DNA of 18,334 nt from Planctomycetota bacterium (lineage in GTDB: Bacteria > Planctomycetota > UBA1135 > GCA-002686595), in assembly GCA_004296785.1 (NCBI GenBank), contig SCVU01000648.1, positions 1 to 18,334 on the forward strand, written 5' to 3'. The notes beneath the pieces were generated by a model. That model ran no database searches, was not told where the DNA came from, and saw only the letters and a program-made list of their open reading frames with translations. This document shows, piece after piece, positions 1-8,697 of the stretch; the first letter of the stretch is position 1, and each line of letters starts with the position of its first letter. The translations under genes were made by a program, and so were the position numbers.

Positions 1-2
1 CG

Positions 3-1496
3 CGCGGCCGCGCCGCGCACGCGCTGATGCGCGCGGAGACCGAGGCGTTCCAGATCGACCACCAGCAGGTCGCGGTCGAGCTGTTCACCGAGTGGGGGCT
101 GCCCGAGGTCTTCGCGCAGGCGGCCGGCCACTGGCAGAGCGTGCGAAACCTCAACGAGATCAGCGACGCCGAAGCGCGCGATCTGATCGCGATCCTGCGC
201 TGCTCCGAGGCGATCGCCGAGTACTGCGTCGGCGGCGATCGCCCGCCCGAGGCGTGGCTCGCGACGATCGCGGCGACGCAGTTCTCGCACGAGCTCTCGC
301 CGCAGCAGCGCGCCGAACTCGTCAACCGCGTCGCGAGCGAGTGGGTCGAGTGGGGCGAGATCCTCGGCGTGCCGGCGCGCGGCGTCGCGCACCTCGATGC
401 CGGGGTGTTGCACGCGCACCTGCCCGGCGCCGACGACGCGACGCGCGGTGGTCCGCAGCACGGCGTCGTCGCGGCGCGCGTCGCGCAACCGGGGCAGTCC
501 GAGGCTTCGGATCGCCTGCGCGTGCTCGCGGTCGACGACGATCCGGTCTCGCTGCGCCTGCTCGTGCACCACCTGCAGCACGCCGGATTCACGGTGCTCA
601 CCGCCACGAACGGCGAGGAAGCGCTGCGCGCGGCCGTCGAGCACTCGCCGCAGATCGTCGTCGCCGACTGGATGATGCCGGTGATGGACGGCATCGAGCT
701 GTGCAAGCAACTGCACGCGTTCGAAGCCGGCCGGCGCATCTACATGGTGCTGCTCACCGGTCGCGACGGCGACGACCGCGTCGTCGAGGCCTTCGAAGCC
801 GGCGTCGACGACTACGTGACGAAGCCGTTCAACCCGCGCATCCTGCTCGCGCGCGTGCGCGCCGGGCAGCGCTCGGTGCTGCAGCGGCGCGAGCTCGAGC
901 AGAAGACGAAGGAAGTCGAGCGCCAGAAGAACACGCTGTCGATCCTGTCGCGGCGCCTCGAGATCGCCGCGAACACCGACGTGCTGACGGGGCTCGCGAA
1001 CCGGCGCAACTGCATGGATCGCCTGCACGAGGAGTGGCAGCGCAGTCAGAAGACTTCGCTGCCGCTGTCGGTCGTGATGGCCGACATCGACCACTTCAAG
1101 CGCATCAACGACCAGCTCGGCCACGACGCGGGCGACCAGGTGCTGCGCGAGGTCGCGGCGGTGCTGTCGCGCACGACGCGCCTGGAGGATCTGTGCGCGC
1201 GCGTCGGCGGCGAGGAGTTCCTCGTGCTGTGCCGCGGCACCGACGGGCAGGGCGCGGCGCGCTTCGCCGAGCGCCTGCGCCTGGCGGTCGCGAGCCAGGT
1301 GATCAACACGCCGGCGTTCTCCGGCCAGGTCACGATCAGCGTCGGCGTCGGGCAGAAGAGCGGATCGATGATCCGGCCGGACGAGCTCGTCAAGCTCGCC
1401 GACCTCGCGCTGTACGACGCGAAGGCCGCGGGGCGCAATCGCGTCGTGCTGCGAGCGGCCGACGCGCCGCCGCCGCCGCAGACGAAGATCGCCTGA
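3..1496 (+). CDS. HDOD - receiver - GGDEF signalling protein (5' truncated by window)
   Basis: Putative diguanylate cyclase response regulator; the frame is open to the left edge, so the true start lies outside the window. Residue numbers count from the Met at base 27, which is probably internal. Residues 1-120 look like the C-terminal half of an HDOD domain (DHQQVAVELFTEWGLPEVFA). A receiver domain spans about 163-285, with an acidic pocket at D170-D172, phospho-acceptor D214 (VVADWMMP), T244 and K266 (TKPF). A charged linker (about 286-318) leads to a GGDEF domain with an intact GGEEF signature at 394-398. An RxxD inhibitory site (RLED, 385-388) sits exactly five residues before it, so the protein should make c-di-GMP and be feedback-inhibited by it. 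HDOD domains are non-enzymatic relatives of HD phosphohydrolases. The partner histidine kinase is not in view. Domain calls are strong; the HDOD call rests on half a domain. Confidence 0.9.
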   Translation, partial: RGRAAHALMRAETEAFQIDHQQVAVELFTEWGLPEVFAQAAGHWQSVRNLNEISDAEARDLIAILRCSEAIAEYCVGGDRPPEAWLATIAATQFSHELSPQQRAELVNRVASEWVEWGEILGVPARGVAHLDAGVLHAHLPGADDATRGGPQHGVVAARVAQPGQSEASDRLRVLAVDDDPVSLRLLVHHLQHAGFTVLTATNGEEALRAAVEHSPQIVVADWMMPVMDGIELCKQLHAFEAGRRIYMVLLTGRDGDDRVVEAFEAGVDDYVTKPFNPRILLARVRAGQRSVLQRRELEQKTKEVERQKNTLSILSRRLEIAANTDVLTGLANRRNCMDRLHEEWQRSQKTSLPLSVVMADIDHFKRINDQLGHDAGDQVLREVAAVLSRTTRLEDLCARVGGEEFLVLCRGTDGQGAARFAERLRLAVASQVINTPAFSGQVTISVGVGQKSGSMIRPDELVKLADLALYDAKAAGRNRVVLRAADAPPPPQTKIA

Positions 1497-1511
1497 ACGA
1501 CGGCGCGCGGG

Positions 1512-1517
1512 TACGCT
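1512..1517 (+). promoter_or_regulatory. Candidate -10 element (TACGCT) for the MFS transporter gene
   Basis: TACGCT fits the TANNNT consensus of a -10 box and ends 8 bases before the ATG at 1526. No Shine-Dalgarno sequence lies between them, so transcription could begin at or next to the start codon (leaderless mRNA). No convincing -35 hexamer was found at the usual distance. Only positional evidence supports this. Confidence 0.25.
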
Positions 1518-1525
1518 GCGCCGCG

Positions 1526-2851
1526 ATGTTGCGCGCGCTCGGACTCCGCACGCCCGAGCAACGCGCCTGGGCGCTGTACGACTGGGCGAACTCGGCGTTC
1601 TACACGACCGTCGTCACCGCGGTCTTCCCGGTCTGGTTCCAGCGCGTAGTCGCGGCCGAGCGCAGCCCCGAGGACGCGAGCTTCGCGTTCCGCGCGACGA
1701 CGACGGGCGCGCTGCTCGTCGCGGCGCTGTGCGCGCCGCTGCTCGGCGCGCTCGCCGATTTCCTCGGCGCGCGCAAGCGCTTCCTCGCCGCCGCGACCGC
1801 GGTCGGCATCCTCGCGACGCTCGCGCTCGCGTTCGCCGGCCGCGGCGACGTCGGGCTCGCGCTCGGGGCCTTCGGCATCGCCAGCGTCGCGGTCACGCTG
1901 GCGATCGTGTTCTACGACTCGCTGCTGCCGTCGGTCGCGCGCAACGACGAGCTCGACCGCGTCTCGGCGGCCGGCTTCGCGCTCGGCTACATCGGCGGCG
2001 GCTTGCTGTTCGCCGGCAATCTCGCGCTGCTCGCGAAGCCCGCGTGGTTCGGGCTCGATGCCGCGAGCGCGGTGAGCGTCGCGTTCGTCTCGGTCGCGCT
2101 GTGGTGGGCGATCTTCGCGCTGCCGCTGTTCCGGCGCGTGCCGGAGCCGGTGCGCGCGCTCGAGCGCGACGAGCGGCCGGCCGGGCGGGCGTTCGCGACC
2201 GCCTTCACGCGTCTGGGCGAGACCGTGCGCACGCTGCGCGGCTACAAGCACGCGTTCCTGATGCTGCTCGCGTTCCTGCTCTACAGCGACGGCATCAACA
2301 CCATCATCCGCTTCGCGACCTCGTTCGGCGCGGCGAAGGGGATCGGCGATGGCGCGATGATGCGCGCGCTGCTCGCGGTGCAGCTCGTCGGGTTCCCGGC
2401 ATCGCTCTTGTTCGCGCGCCTGGCCGCGCGGATCACGCCCAAGCGCGCGCTCTTCCTCGCGCTCGCCGTCTACGGCGTCGTGTGCGTGTTCGCGAGCCGC
2501 ATGGACAGCGAGTTCGACTTCTGGGTGCTCGCGATGCTCGTCGCGCTCGTCCAGGGCGGCTGCCAGGCGCTCTCGCGCTCGCTGTTCGCGAGCATGACGC
2601 CGCGCCACAAGTCGACCGAGTTCTTCGCGTTCTTCTCGCTGTCGGAGAAGTTCGGCGCGGTGCTCGGTCCGCTGCTCCTGACGCTGGCGACGAGCGCGGG
2701 CGTTCCCGACGCGCTGGCGATCTTGTCGCTCGCGGTGTTCTTCGTGCTCGGCGGGCTCGTGCTCGCGCGCGTCGACGTCGCCGCGGGTCGACGCGCGGCC
2801 GCGGAGGCCGAGCGCGCGCTCGTCGCGGCGCCGACGGAGAGCACGGCGTGA
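1526..2851 (+). CDS. MFS transporter, UMF1 / Atg22-like family
   Basis: Inner-membrane permease of 441 residues with about 12 hydrophobic helices, a normal length for the family. The N-terminal YDWANSAF motif (residues 18-25), YDSLLP (130-135) and GFALGYIGGG (150-159) are hallmarks of the UMF1/Atg22 branch of the major facilitator superfamily. The yeast member exports amino acids from the vacuole; bacterial substrates are largely unknown and none can be assigned here. The ATG at 1526 is chosen because YDWANSAF begins 17 residues later, as usual in the family. The frame stays open far upstream, but that stretch is an Arg/Ala-rich shadow of the preceding gene. The stop overlaps the GTG of the next gene by four bases, suggesting co-translation with the glycosyltransferase, although a functional link is not obvious. 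Confidence 0.9.
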   Translation: MLRALGLRTPEQRAWALYDWANSAFYTTVVTAVFPVWFQRVVAAERSPEDASFAFRATTTGALLVAALCAPLLGALADFLGARKRFLAAATAVGILATLALAFAGRGDVGLALGAFGIASVAVTLAIVFYDSLLPSVARNDELDRVSAAGFALGYIGGGLLFAGNLALLAKPAWFGLDAASAVSVAFVSVALWWAIFALPLFRRVPEPVRALERDERPAGRAFATAFTRLGETVRTLRGYKHAFLMLLAFLLYSDGINTIIRFATSFGAAKGIGDGAMMRALLAVQLVGFPASLLFARLAARITPKRALFLALAVYGVVCVFASRMDSEFDFWVLAMLVALVQGGCQALSRSLFASMTPRHKSTEFFAFFSLSEKFGAVLGPLLLTLATSAGVPDALAILSLAVFFVLGGLVLARVDVAAGRRAAAEAERALVAAPTESTA

Positions 2852-3882
2852 GTGCATTGCCGCGCTCGGTGCTCGTCGTGCGCCTCGGCGCGATCGGCGA
2901 CGTCGCGAACGCGCTCGTCGTCGCGGCCGGGCTGAAGCGCGCCGATCCGTCGATCCGCGTCGGCTGGGCCGTGCATCCGCTGGCCGAGCCGCTCGTGCGC
3001 GCGAACCCGGCGGTGGACCGCGTGCACGTGTGGAACAAGGCCGGCGGCGCCGGCGCGTTCCGCGCGCTCGTGCGCGAGCTGCGCGCCGAGCGCTACGAGC
3101 TCGCGATCGACGCGCAGCGGATCTTCAAGAGCGCACTGGTCGCGCGCTGGTCGCGCGCGCCGCGCGTGCTCGGCTACGACCGCGCGCGCTGCAAGGAGCA
3201 GTCGTGGCTGCTGACGCGCGAGCGCGTCGCGGCGCGACCGGCCGCCCCATCAGCCGGGGCACCCGCGCGGCACATGGTCGAGCAGTACGCCGATCTGCTC
3301 GAGCACCTCGGCCTGCCGCGCGCGCCGCTCGAGCATCCGCTGCCGCGCTCGAGCGAGGCGGCGGCCTGGGCGGACGCACAGCTTGCACGCTGCGGCGCGC
3401 CGCCGATCCTCGTCAACGTCGGCGCGAGCAAGCCGGCCAATCGCTGGCGCCCCGAGCGCTTCGCCGAGCTCGCGCTCGCGCTCGCCGCGCGCGCGCCCGT
3501 GTGCGTGACCGGCGGCGCGGCCGACCGCGAGCTCGCGCGCGCGGCGCTCGAGCGGCTGCGCGGCGCGCCGAACGTGCACGACCTCGTCGGCGCGACCTCG
3601 CTGGTCCAGTACGTCGAGCTCGCGCGGCGCGCGCGCCTGTACGTCGGCTGCGACACCGGCCCGATGCACGTCGCGGCGGCCGCAGGTTGTCGCTGCGTCG
3701 CGCTGTTCGGTCCGGCCGATCCCGCGCGCACCGGTCCGTGGCCCGCCGCCGCGCACGAGGTGCTGCGCGTTCCGCCGCCGTGCGCGCCGTGCGGTCTCAA
3801 GCACTGCAACCAGCCGCGCCATGCGTGCATGGACGATCTCGCGGTCGAGCTCGTGCGCGACGCGGTTCTGCGGCGCATGTAA
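2848..3882 (+). CDS. Glycosyltransferase family 9, lipopolysaccharide heptosyltransferase-like
   Basis: A 344-residue protein, typical of GT9 enzymes, which transfer heptose (or another sugar from a nucleotide donor) to lipopolysaccharide core on the cytoplasmic face of the inner membrane. Seen directly: an N-terminal beta-strand and glycine turn (VVRLGAIGDV, residues 10-19), the donor-side motif VGASKPANRW (191-200), CDTGPMHVAAA (268-278) and LFGPADPARTGPW (286-298). A terminal Cys cluster follows (C312, C315, C320, C327), common in WaaF/WaaC relatives. The GTG at 2848 is chosen because the conserved first strand starts within ten residues and the codon forms a GTGA overlap with the transporter stop. 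The exact acceptor cannot be told from sequence. Presence of this gene argues for an LPS-like outer membrane. Confidence 0.85.
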   Translation: MSALPRSVLVVRLGAIGDVANALVVAAGLKRADPSIRVGWAVHPLAEPLVRANPAVDRVHVWNKAGGAGAFRALVRELRAERYELAIDAQRIFKSALVARWSRAPRVLGYDRARCKEQSWLLTRERVAARPAAPSAGAPARHMVEQYADLLEHLGLPRAPLEHPLPRSSEAAAWADAQLARCGAPPILVNVGASKPANRWRPERFAELALALAARAPVCVTGGAADRELARAALERLRGAPNVHDLVGATSLVQYVELARRARLYVGCDTGPMHVAAAAGCRCVALFGPADPARTGPWPAAAHEVLRVPPPCAPCGLKHCNQPRHACMDDLAVELVRDAVLRRM

Positions 3883-3950
3883 AGGGCGCCACCGCGTTGC
3901 TGCGACTTCGCGAGCTACGCGCTAGTCTCTTGGGCCCTCGAGTCGCCCAC

Positions 3951-5441
<1,491 letters not shown>

Positions 5442-5481
5442 GCGCCTCGATCCGTCGACGCGGGGGCCGAGCGCGAATCTC

Positions 5482-5511
5482 GGAACTTTGTCGTGCCGGG
5501 CTCGGGTCGTC
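5482..5511 (+). promoter_or_regulatory. Candidate ECF-type promoter upstream of the YCII-sigma operon
   Basis: GGAACTTT at 5482-5489 is an excellent match to the -35 element recognised by many ECF sigma factors. A CGTC at 5508-5511 is the nearest -10-like element, but the gap of 21 bases after GGAAC is longer than the usual 16-18. Because an ECF sigma gene lies downstream in the same unit, autoregulation is the natural reading. The spacing mismatch keeps confidence low. Confidence 0.25.
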
Positions 5512-5527
5512 CGTCTCCATCGCGAAC

Positions 5528-5546
5528 GGCGAGCCGTGGGCTCGCC
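5528..5546 (+). promoter_or_regulatory. Perfect 8-bp inverted repeat in the YCII leader
   Basis: GGCGAGCC (5528-5535) and GGCTCGCC (5539-5546) are perfect inverted repeats around a three-base GTG loop, ending 30 bases before the ATG at 5577. No T-run follows, so it is not a canonical terminator. It could be an RNA hairpin in the leader, the end of the M20 transcript, or an operator. Confidence 0.4.
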
Positions 5547-5576
5547 CGCAACACTCCTGATCCAGAAGGAACCCCG

Positions 5577-5942
5577 ATGGCCAAGTATCTCCTGATCCTG
5601 CGCGGCGACGTGACCGCGGACTACAGCAAGTTCACGCCCGCCGACTTCGAGCAGATCCTGTCCGAGTACGCGAACTGGGCGGGCAAGCTCGCCAAGGAAG
5701 GCCGGCTCCAGATCGGCCACAAGCTCACCGACCAAGGCGGCAAGGTGATGCGCCCGCAAGGCGCCAAGGTCACGGTCAAGGACGGCCCGTACGTCGAGAG
5801 CAAGGAAGTCGTCGGCGGCATCTACCTGATCAAGGCCGACAGCTACGACCACGCGGTGAAGCTGTGCGAGGGCCACCCGAACTTCCGCTTCGGCTCGATC
5901 GAAGTGCGCGAGATCGACTTCATGGGCCAGCCCGAGAGCTGA
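5577..5942 (+). CDS. YCII-related (DGPF) domain protein
   Basis: Small soluble protein of 121 residues with the YCII/DGPF fold signature. MAKYLLILRG forms the first strand, a DGPY motif lies at residues 69-72, and the closing strand-helix GGIYLIKADSYDHAVKLCEGHP follows at about 80-101. Members resemble the ferredoxin-like YciI fold, and catalytic roles in most are unproven. Genes of this family are very often found directly beside an ECF sigma factor of the type that follows here, and may help signal to it; that role is inference. The start is well supported: AGAAGGA at 5564-5570 is a strong ribosome-binding site six bases before the ATG. The stop is two bases from the preferred start of the sigma gene. 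Confidence 0.9.
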   Translation: MAKYLLILRGDVTADYSKFTPADFEQILSEYANWAGKLAKEGRLQIGHKLTDQGGKVMRPQGAKVTVKDGPYVESKEVVGGIYLIKADSYDHAVKLCEGHPNFRFGSIEVREIDFMGQPES

Positions 5943-5944
5943 TC

Positions 5945-7219
5945 TTGGATGTCCGCGCGCCGCACGAGCTCGTCGAGGACCTGTTCCGGCACCGCTACGG
6001 CCGGCTGGTCTCCGGGCTCGTGCGGCGGCTCGGTCCGGCGCGCATCGATCTGGCCGAGGACGTAGTCGCGGAGGCATTCCTGCGCGCGCTGCGCGCGTGG
6101 CCCGCGGAAGGCGTGCCGGAGCAGCCGGACGCGTGGGTGTTCCGCGTCGCGAACAACCTCGCGCTCGACACGCTGCGCCGCCGCGCGGAGCTCGCCGGAG
6201 CGGACCTCGGCGCCGACGAGCACGCCGTGCAGCCGAACGCCGCGCGCGCCGAACCCGGCGACGGACCGGCCGACGACACGCTGCGGATGATGTTCACCTG
6301 CTGCCACCCGGCGCTGCCGGCGGACGCGCGCGTGCCGCTCGTGCTGAAGACCGTGTGCGGCTTCGGCGTCTCCGAGATCGCGGCCGCGTTGCTCGCGATG
6401 GAGGCGGCGATCGCGCAGCGTCTGACGCGCGGCAAGGCACGGCTCCAGGGCCTCGGCGCGCGCTTCGAGGTGCCGCCGCCGCGCGAACTCGTCGAGCGAC
6501 TGCCGCCGGTGCTCGACGCGCTGTACCTGATGTTCAACGAGGGCTACCGCGCCCACCGCGGCGAGGATCTCGTGCGTGCGGATCTCGTCGAGGAGGCCGT
6601 GCGGCTCGCGACGTTGCTCACGGAGGACGAGCACACGGCCCGACCCGAGGTGCACGCGCTGCTCGCGCTGATGTACTTCTCGGGCGCGCGTCTCCCGGCG
6701 CGCGTCGATGCGTTCGGGGACGTGCTCACGCTCGCCGAGCAGGACCGCTCGCGCTGGGACCGGCGCTGGTTGACGCATGGATTCGCGCAGTTTCGCCGCT
6801 CGATCGCGGGCGAGCGGTTGACGCCCTGGCACGTCGAGGCGCGCATCGCGTCGCTGCACGCCGTCGCGGCCGACTACGCGTCGACGGATTGGGGTGCGAT
6901 CCTCGCAGCGTACGACCAGCTCGTCGCGATCGCCGACACGCCCGTCGTGAGGCTGAACCGCGCCGTGGCGTTGGCGAAAGTCGCCGGGCCGCGTGCGGGG
7001 CTCGACGAGCTGGCGACGCTCGGCGCTGCGCCCGAGCTCGACCGCTACGGACTGGCCGCAGCGGTCGTCGCGCACCTGCACTGGCAGCTCGGTGAGCACG
7101 CGCAGGCGCTCGAGCACTTCCAGCGCGCGCTGGGTCTCGCCTGCACCGGCCCCGAGGCGCGCCTGCTCGCGCGCCGTCGCGACGCTTGCCGCGAGCATGC
7201 TCCCGCGCCGGCGTGGTGA
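5945..7219 (+). CDS. ECF-family RNA polymerase sigma factor with C-terminal DUF6596-type extension
   Basis: A 424-residue sigma factor of the long ECF group (COG4941-like). Sigma-2 lies at about residues 9-80 (DLAEDVVAEAFLRALRAWP, then NNLALDTLRRR). The hallmark MFTCCHPAL is at 116-124, and a sigma-4 helix-turn-helix at about 125-170 ends in AAIAQRLTRGKARL. The C-terminal domain opens with YLMFNEGYRAHRGEDLV (about 194-210) and continues as a helical, TPR-like region. In this group the C-terminal domain is thought to control the sigma factor in place of a membrane anti-sigma. The TTG at 5945 gives a typical length; no ATG precedes the conserved region. A GTG at 5864 would overlap the YCII gene by 79 bases. 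Adjacency to YCII suggests one operon. Function is clear as a family; the regulon is unknown. Confidence 0.88.
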   Translation: MDVRAPHELVEDLFRHRYGRLVSGLVRRLGPARIDLAEDVVAEAFLRALRAWPAEGVPEQPDAWVFRVANNLALDTLRRRAELAGADLGADEHAVQPNAARAEPGDGPADDTLRMMFTCCHPALPADARVPLVLKTVCGFGVSEIAAALLAMEAAIAQRLTRGKARLQGLGARFEVPPPRELVERLPPVLDALYLMFNEGYRAHRGEDLVRADLVEEAVRLATLLTEDEHTARPEVHALLALMYFSGARLPARVDAFGDVLTLAEQDRSRWDRRWLTHGFAQFRRSIAGERLTPWHVEARIASLHAVAADYASTDWGAILAAYDQLVAIADTPVVRLNRAVALAKVAGPRAGLDELATLGAAPELDRYGLAAAVVAHLHWQLGEHAQALEHFQRALGLACTGPEARLLARRRDACREHAPAPAW

Positions 7220-7229
7220 GCGCGGGAGC
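7199..7229. terminator. Strong 10-bp hairpin between convergent genes, likely bidirectional terminator
   Basis: GCTCCCGCGC (7199-7208) and GCGCGGGAGC (7220-7229) are perfect inverted repeats with an 11-base loop that contains the stop codon of the sigma factor gene. The hairpin fills the 15-base gap to the stop of the convergent lipoprotein gene, where a shared terminator is expected. Neither side has a T-run, so any intrinsic termination would be of the U-less kind or assisted. Confidence 0.5.
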
Positions 7230-7234
7230 GCGCG

Positions 7235-8680
7235 CTACTTCCCGCCGTAGTGCTCGCCCGAGTAACCGAGGCTGTTCATCAGCTTGATCTCGGCCTCGCT
7301 CTTCTCGCCGAGCCGGCTCTCGGTCGGGTACTTCGCGCGCCACGCGCGCAGCGCTTCCGCCAGTCGCGCGACGTCCGCCGGCCGCGCGCTCGCGACGTTG
7401 ACGCGCTCGCGCGGATCGCTGCGCAGGTCGTAGAGCTCGGGCTCCGTCCGGTACTTCCTCCCCAGCTCGCTCGGCTCGATGTACACGAGCCCGCTCGCGA
7501 CCTCGCGCACGCAGTCGCCGAGCAAGACGGTCGAGTACACGAGCTCGCGCGCCGGCGGCGACTCGCGCCGCACGTGCGGCACAGCGCTCTGCCCGTGCAG
7601 GCCCGCCGGCAACGGCACGTCCGCGAGCTCGAGCAGCGTCGGGTACAGATCGACGTTCTCGATCGCCGCGTCGACGCGCAGACCCTTCGGCACGCCCGCG
7701 CCCCACAACACGAACGGCGTGCGGATCGCCTCCTGATACAGGTGTGCGCCGTGCTGCTGATAGAAGAGCTGCTGCGGCGGCGCGCCGATCTGTTTCGCCG
7801 GCTCGAGCCACGCGACGTGGTCCCACAAACCCTCGCCGTGATCGGAGACGAGCGCGACGACCGCGCGGTCGAGCAACCCGCGCACGCGCAGCCCGTCGAG
7901 CAACTTGCCGAGCCACGCGTCGGCGTAGCGCACCTCCTGGTCGTACAGCCCGCGTTGGTACGCGCAGAAGCGCAGCGCGCGCTCGCCCGTCGGATCCTCG
8001 GGCGTGCCCGTGAATCCGAGGCGCGCGAGCTCGTCGGCGTGCCACTTCGGATCGAAGCGCGGGTCGATGCCGCGCGTCGGCAGCTCGGCGTCGTACTCGG
8101 CGTGCTCGAAGTACGGCGCGTGCGGATCGAACGGCTGCAGGTAGAGGAACAGCGGTCGGCGCTCGGCCGAGGTGCTCTCCGCCGTGTCGAGCAGCGGCCA
8201 CAGATCGGCGCACACCTGCTCGAACGTGCGCGGGATCGACATCGTCGCCTCGGGCTCCTTGTTCGCGCGGCGATCGTCGTACAGCTCGAAGCCGCGGTCG
8301 AAGCCGAACTGCGTCTTCAACAGCAGGTTCGCCGACACGCCGAGCGTGCGGTAGCCGGCGGCGCGGAACGTCTCGGGCAGCGTCGCGAGCTCGGGGTCCG
8401 GCGCGTCGCGGTACGCGGTGAAGTAGCGGCCGTGCAGCAGCGACACCATCGACGGCCGCGTCCAACTGCTCTGCGCGGTGCAGTCGGTGAACGCGGCGCC
8501 GTCGCGGGCGAGCGCGTCGAGCACGGGGCTCGTCGGCCGCTCGTAGCCCGAGAGGCCGAGTCGATCGGCGCGCAGCGTGTCGACGACGATCACGATCACG
8601 TCGGGTTTGCGCGCCGGCTCGCGCGCGCAGCCGGCGAGCGCGACCGCGCACGCGAGCAGGACTGGAAGGCGAAGCCGCAC
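7235..8680 (-). CDS. Lipoprotein of the sulfatase / alkaline phosphatase superfamily, Thr in place of the catalytic Cys
   Basis: A 481-residue predicted lipoprotein. A short Arg-flanked hydrophobic N-terminus ends in lipobox LAGC (residues 15-18), so it should be exported and lipid-anchored. The superfamily metal-binding elements are present: VIVIVVDTLRADR (28-40), SDHGEG (279-284) and a distal His in QQHGAHLYQEA (308-318). The nucleophile region reads SSWTRPSMVSLLHGR. T74 occupies the position of the Cys/Ser that sulfatases convert to formylglycine, and Met replaces the Arg of the CxPxR motif. It is therefore probably not a classical sulfatase; a phosphodiesterase or phosphotransferase is possible. 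The GTG start at 8680 is supported by AGGA seven bases upstream and by the signal peptide beginning there. It is convergent with the sigma gene and divergent from the next gene with only 17 bases between start codons. Confidence 0.85.
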   Translation of the reverse strand: MRLRLPVLLACAVALAGCAREPARKPDVIVIVVDTLRADRLGLSGYERPTSPVLDALARDGAAFTDCTAQSSWTRPSMVSLLHGRYFTAYRDAPDPELATLPETFRAAGYRTLGVSANLLLKTQFGFDRGFELYDDRRANKEPEATMSIPRTFEQVCADLWPLLDTAESTSAERRPLFLYLQPFDPHAPYFEHAEYDAELPTRGIDPRFDPKWHADELARLGFTGTPEDPTGERALRFCAYQRGLYDQEVRYADAWLGKLLDGLRVRGLLDRAVVALVSDHGEGLWDHVAWLEPAKQIGAPPQQLFYQQHGAHLYQEAIRTPFVLWGAGVPKGLRVDAAIENVDLYPTLLELADVPLPAGLHGQSAVPHVRRESPPARELVYSTVLLGDCVREVASGLVYIEPSELGRKYRTEPELYDLRSDPRERVNVASARPADVARLAEALRAWRAKYPTESRLGEKSEAEIKLMNSLGYSGEHYGGK

Positions 8681-8687
8681 GCGGCGA

Positions 8688-8691
8688 TCCT
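8688..8691 (-). promoter_or_regulatory. Ribosome-binding site AGGA fixing the GTG start at 8680
   Basis: On the minus strand AGGA lies seven bases before the GTG, and the codons that follow encode the lipoprotein signal peptide. The frame stays open for 111 codons upstream, but that stretch opposes the neighbouring gene and lacks signal character, so this site decides the start. Confidence 0.5.
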
Positions 8692-8697
8692 GTAGGG

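Noticed and set aside
92..1525. Upstream extension of the MFS transporter frame
   Set aside because: It overlaps the whole signalling gene and is Arg-rich nonsense; the family N-terminus begins just after ATG 1526.
1046..2857. Long open minus-strand frame opposite the signalling and transporter genes
   Set aside because: Arg/Glu/Ala-rich product with no motif. It runs opposite two well-recognised genes; such open shadows are expected at about 70% GC.
3872..3890. GGCGC/GCGCC repeat across the end of the GT9 gene as terminator
   Set aside because: Only five pairs with no T-run; such short repeats are frequent by chance at this GC content.
5843..7198. 451-residue minus-strand open frame opposite the sigma factor
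   Set aside because: The plus-strand frame has clear sigma-2, sigma-4 and FNEGY motifs; the minus product is compositionally biased and motif-free.
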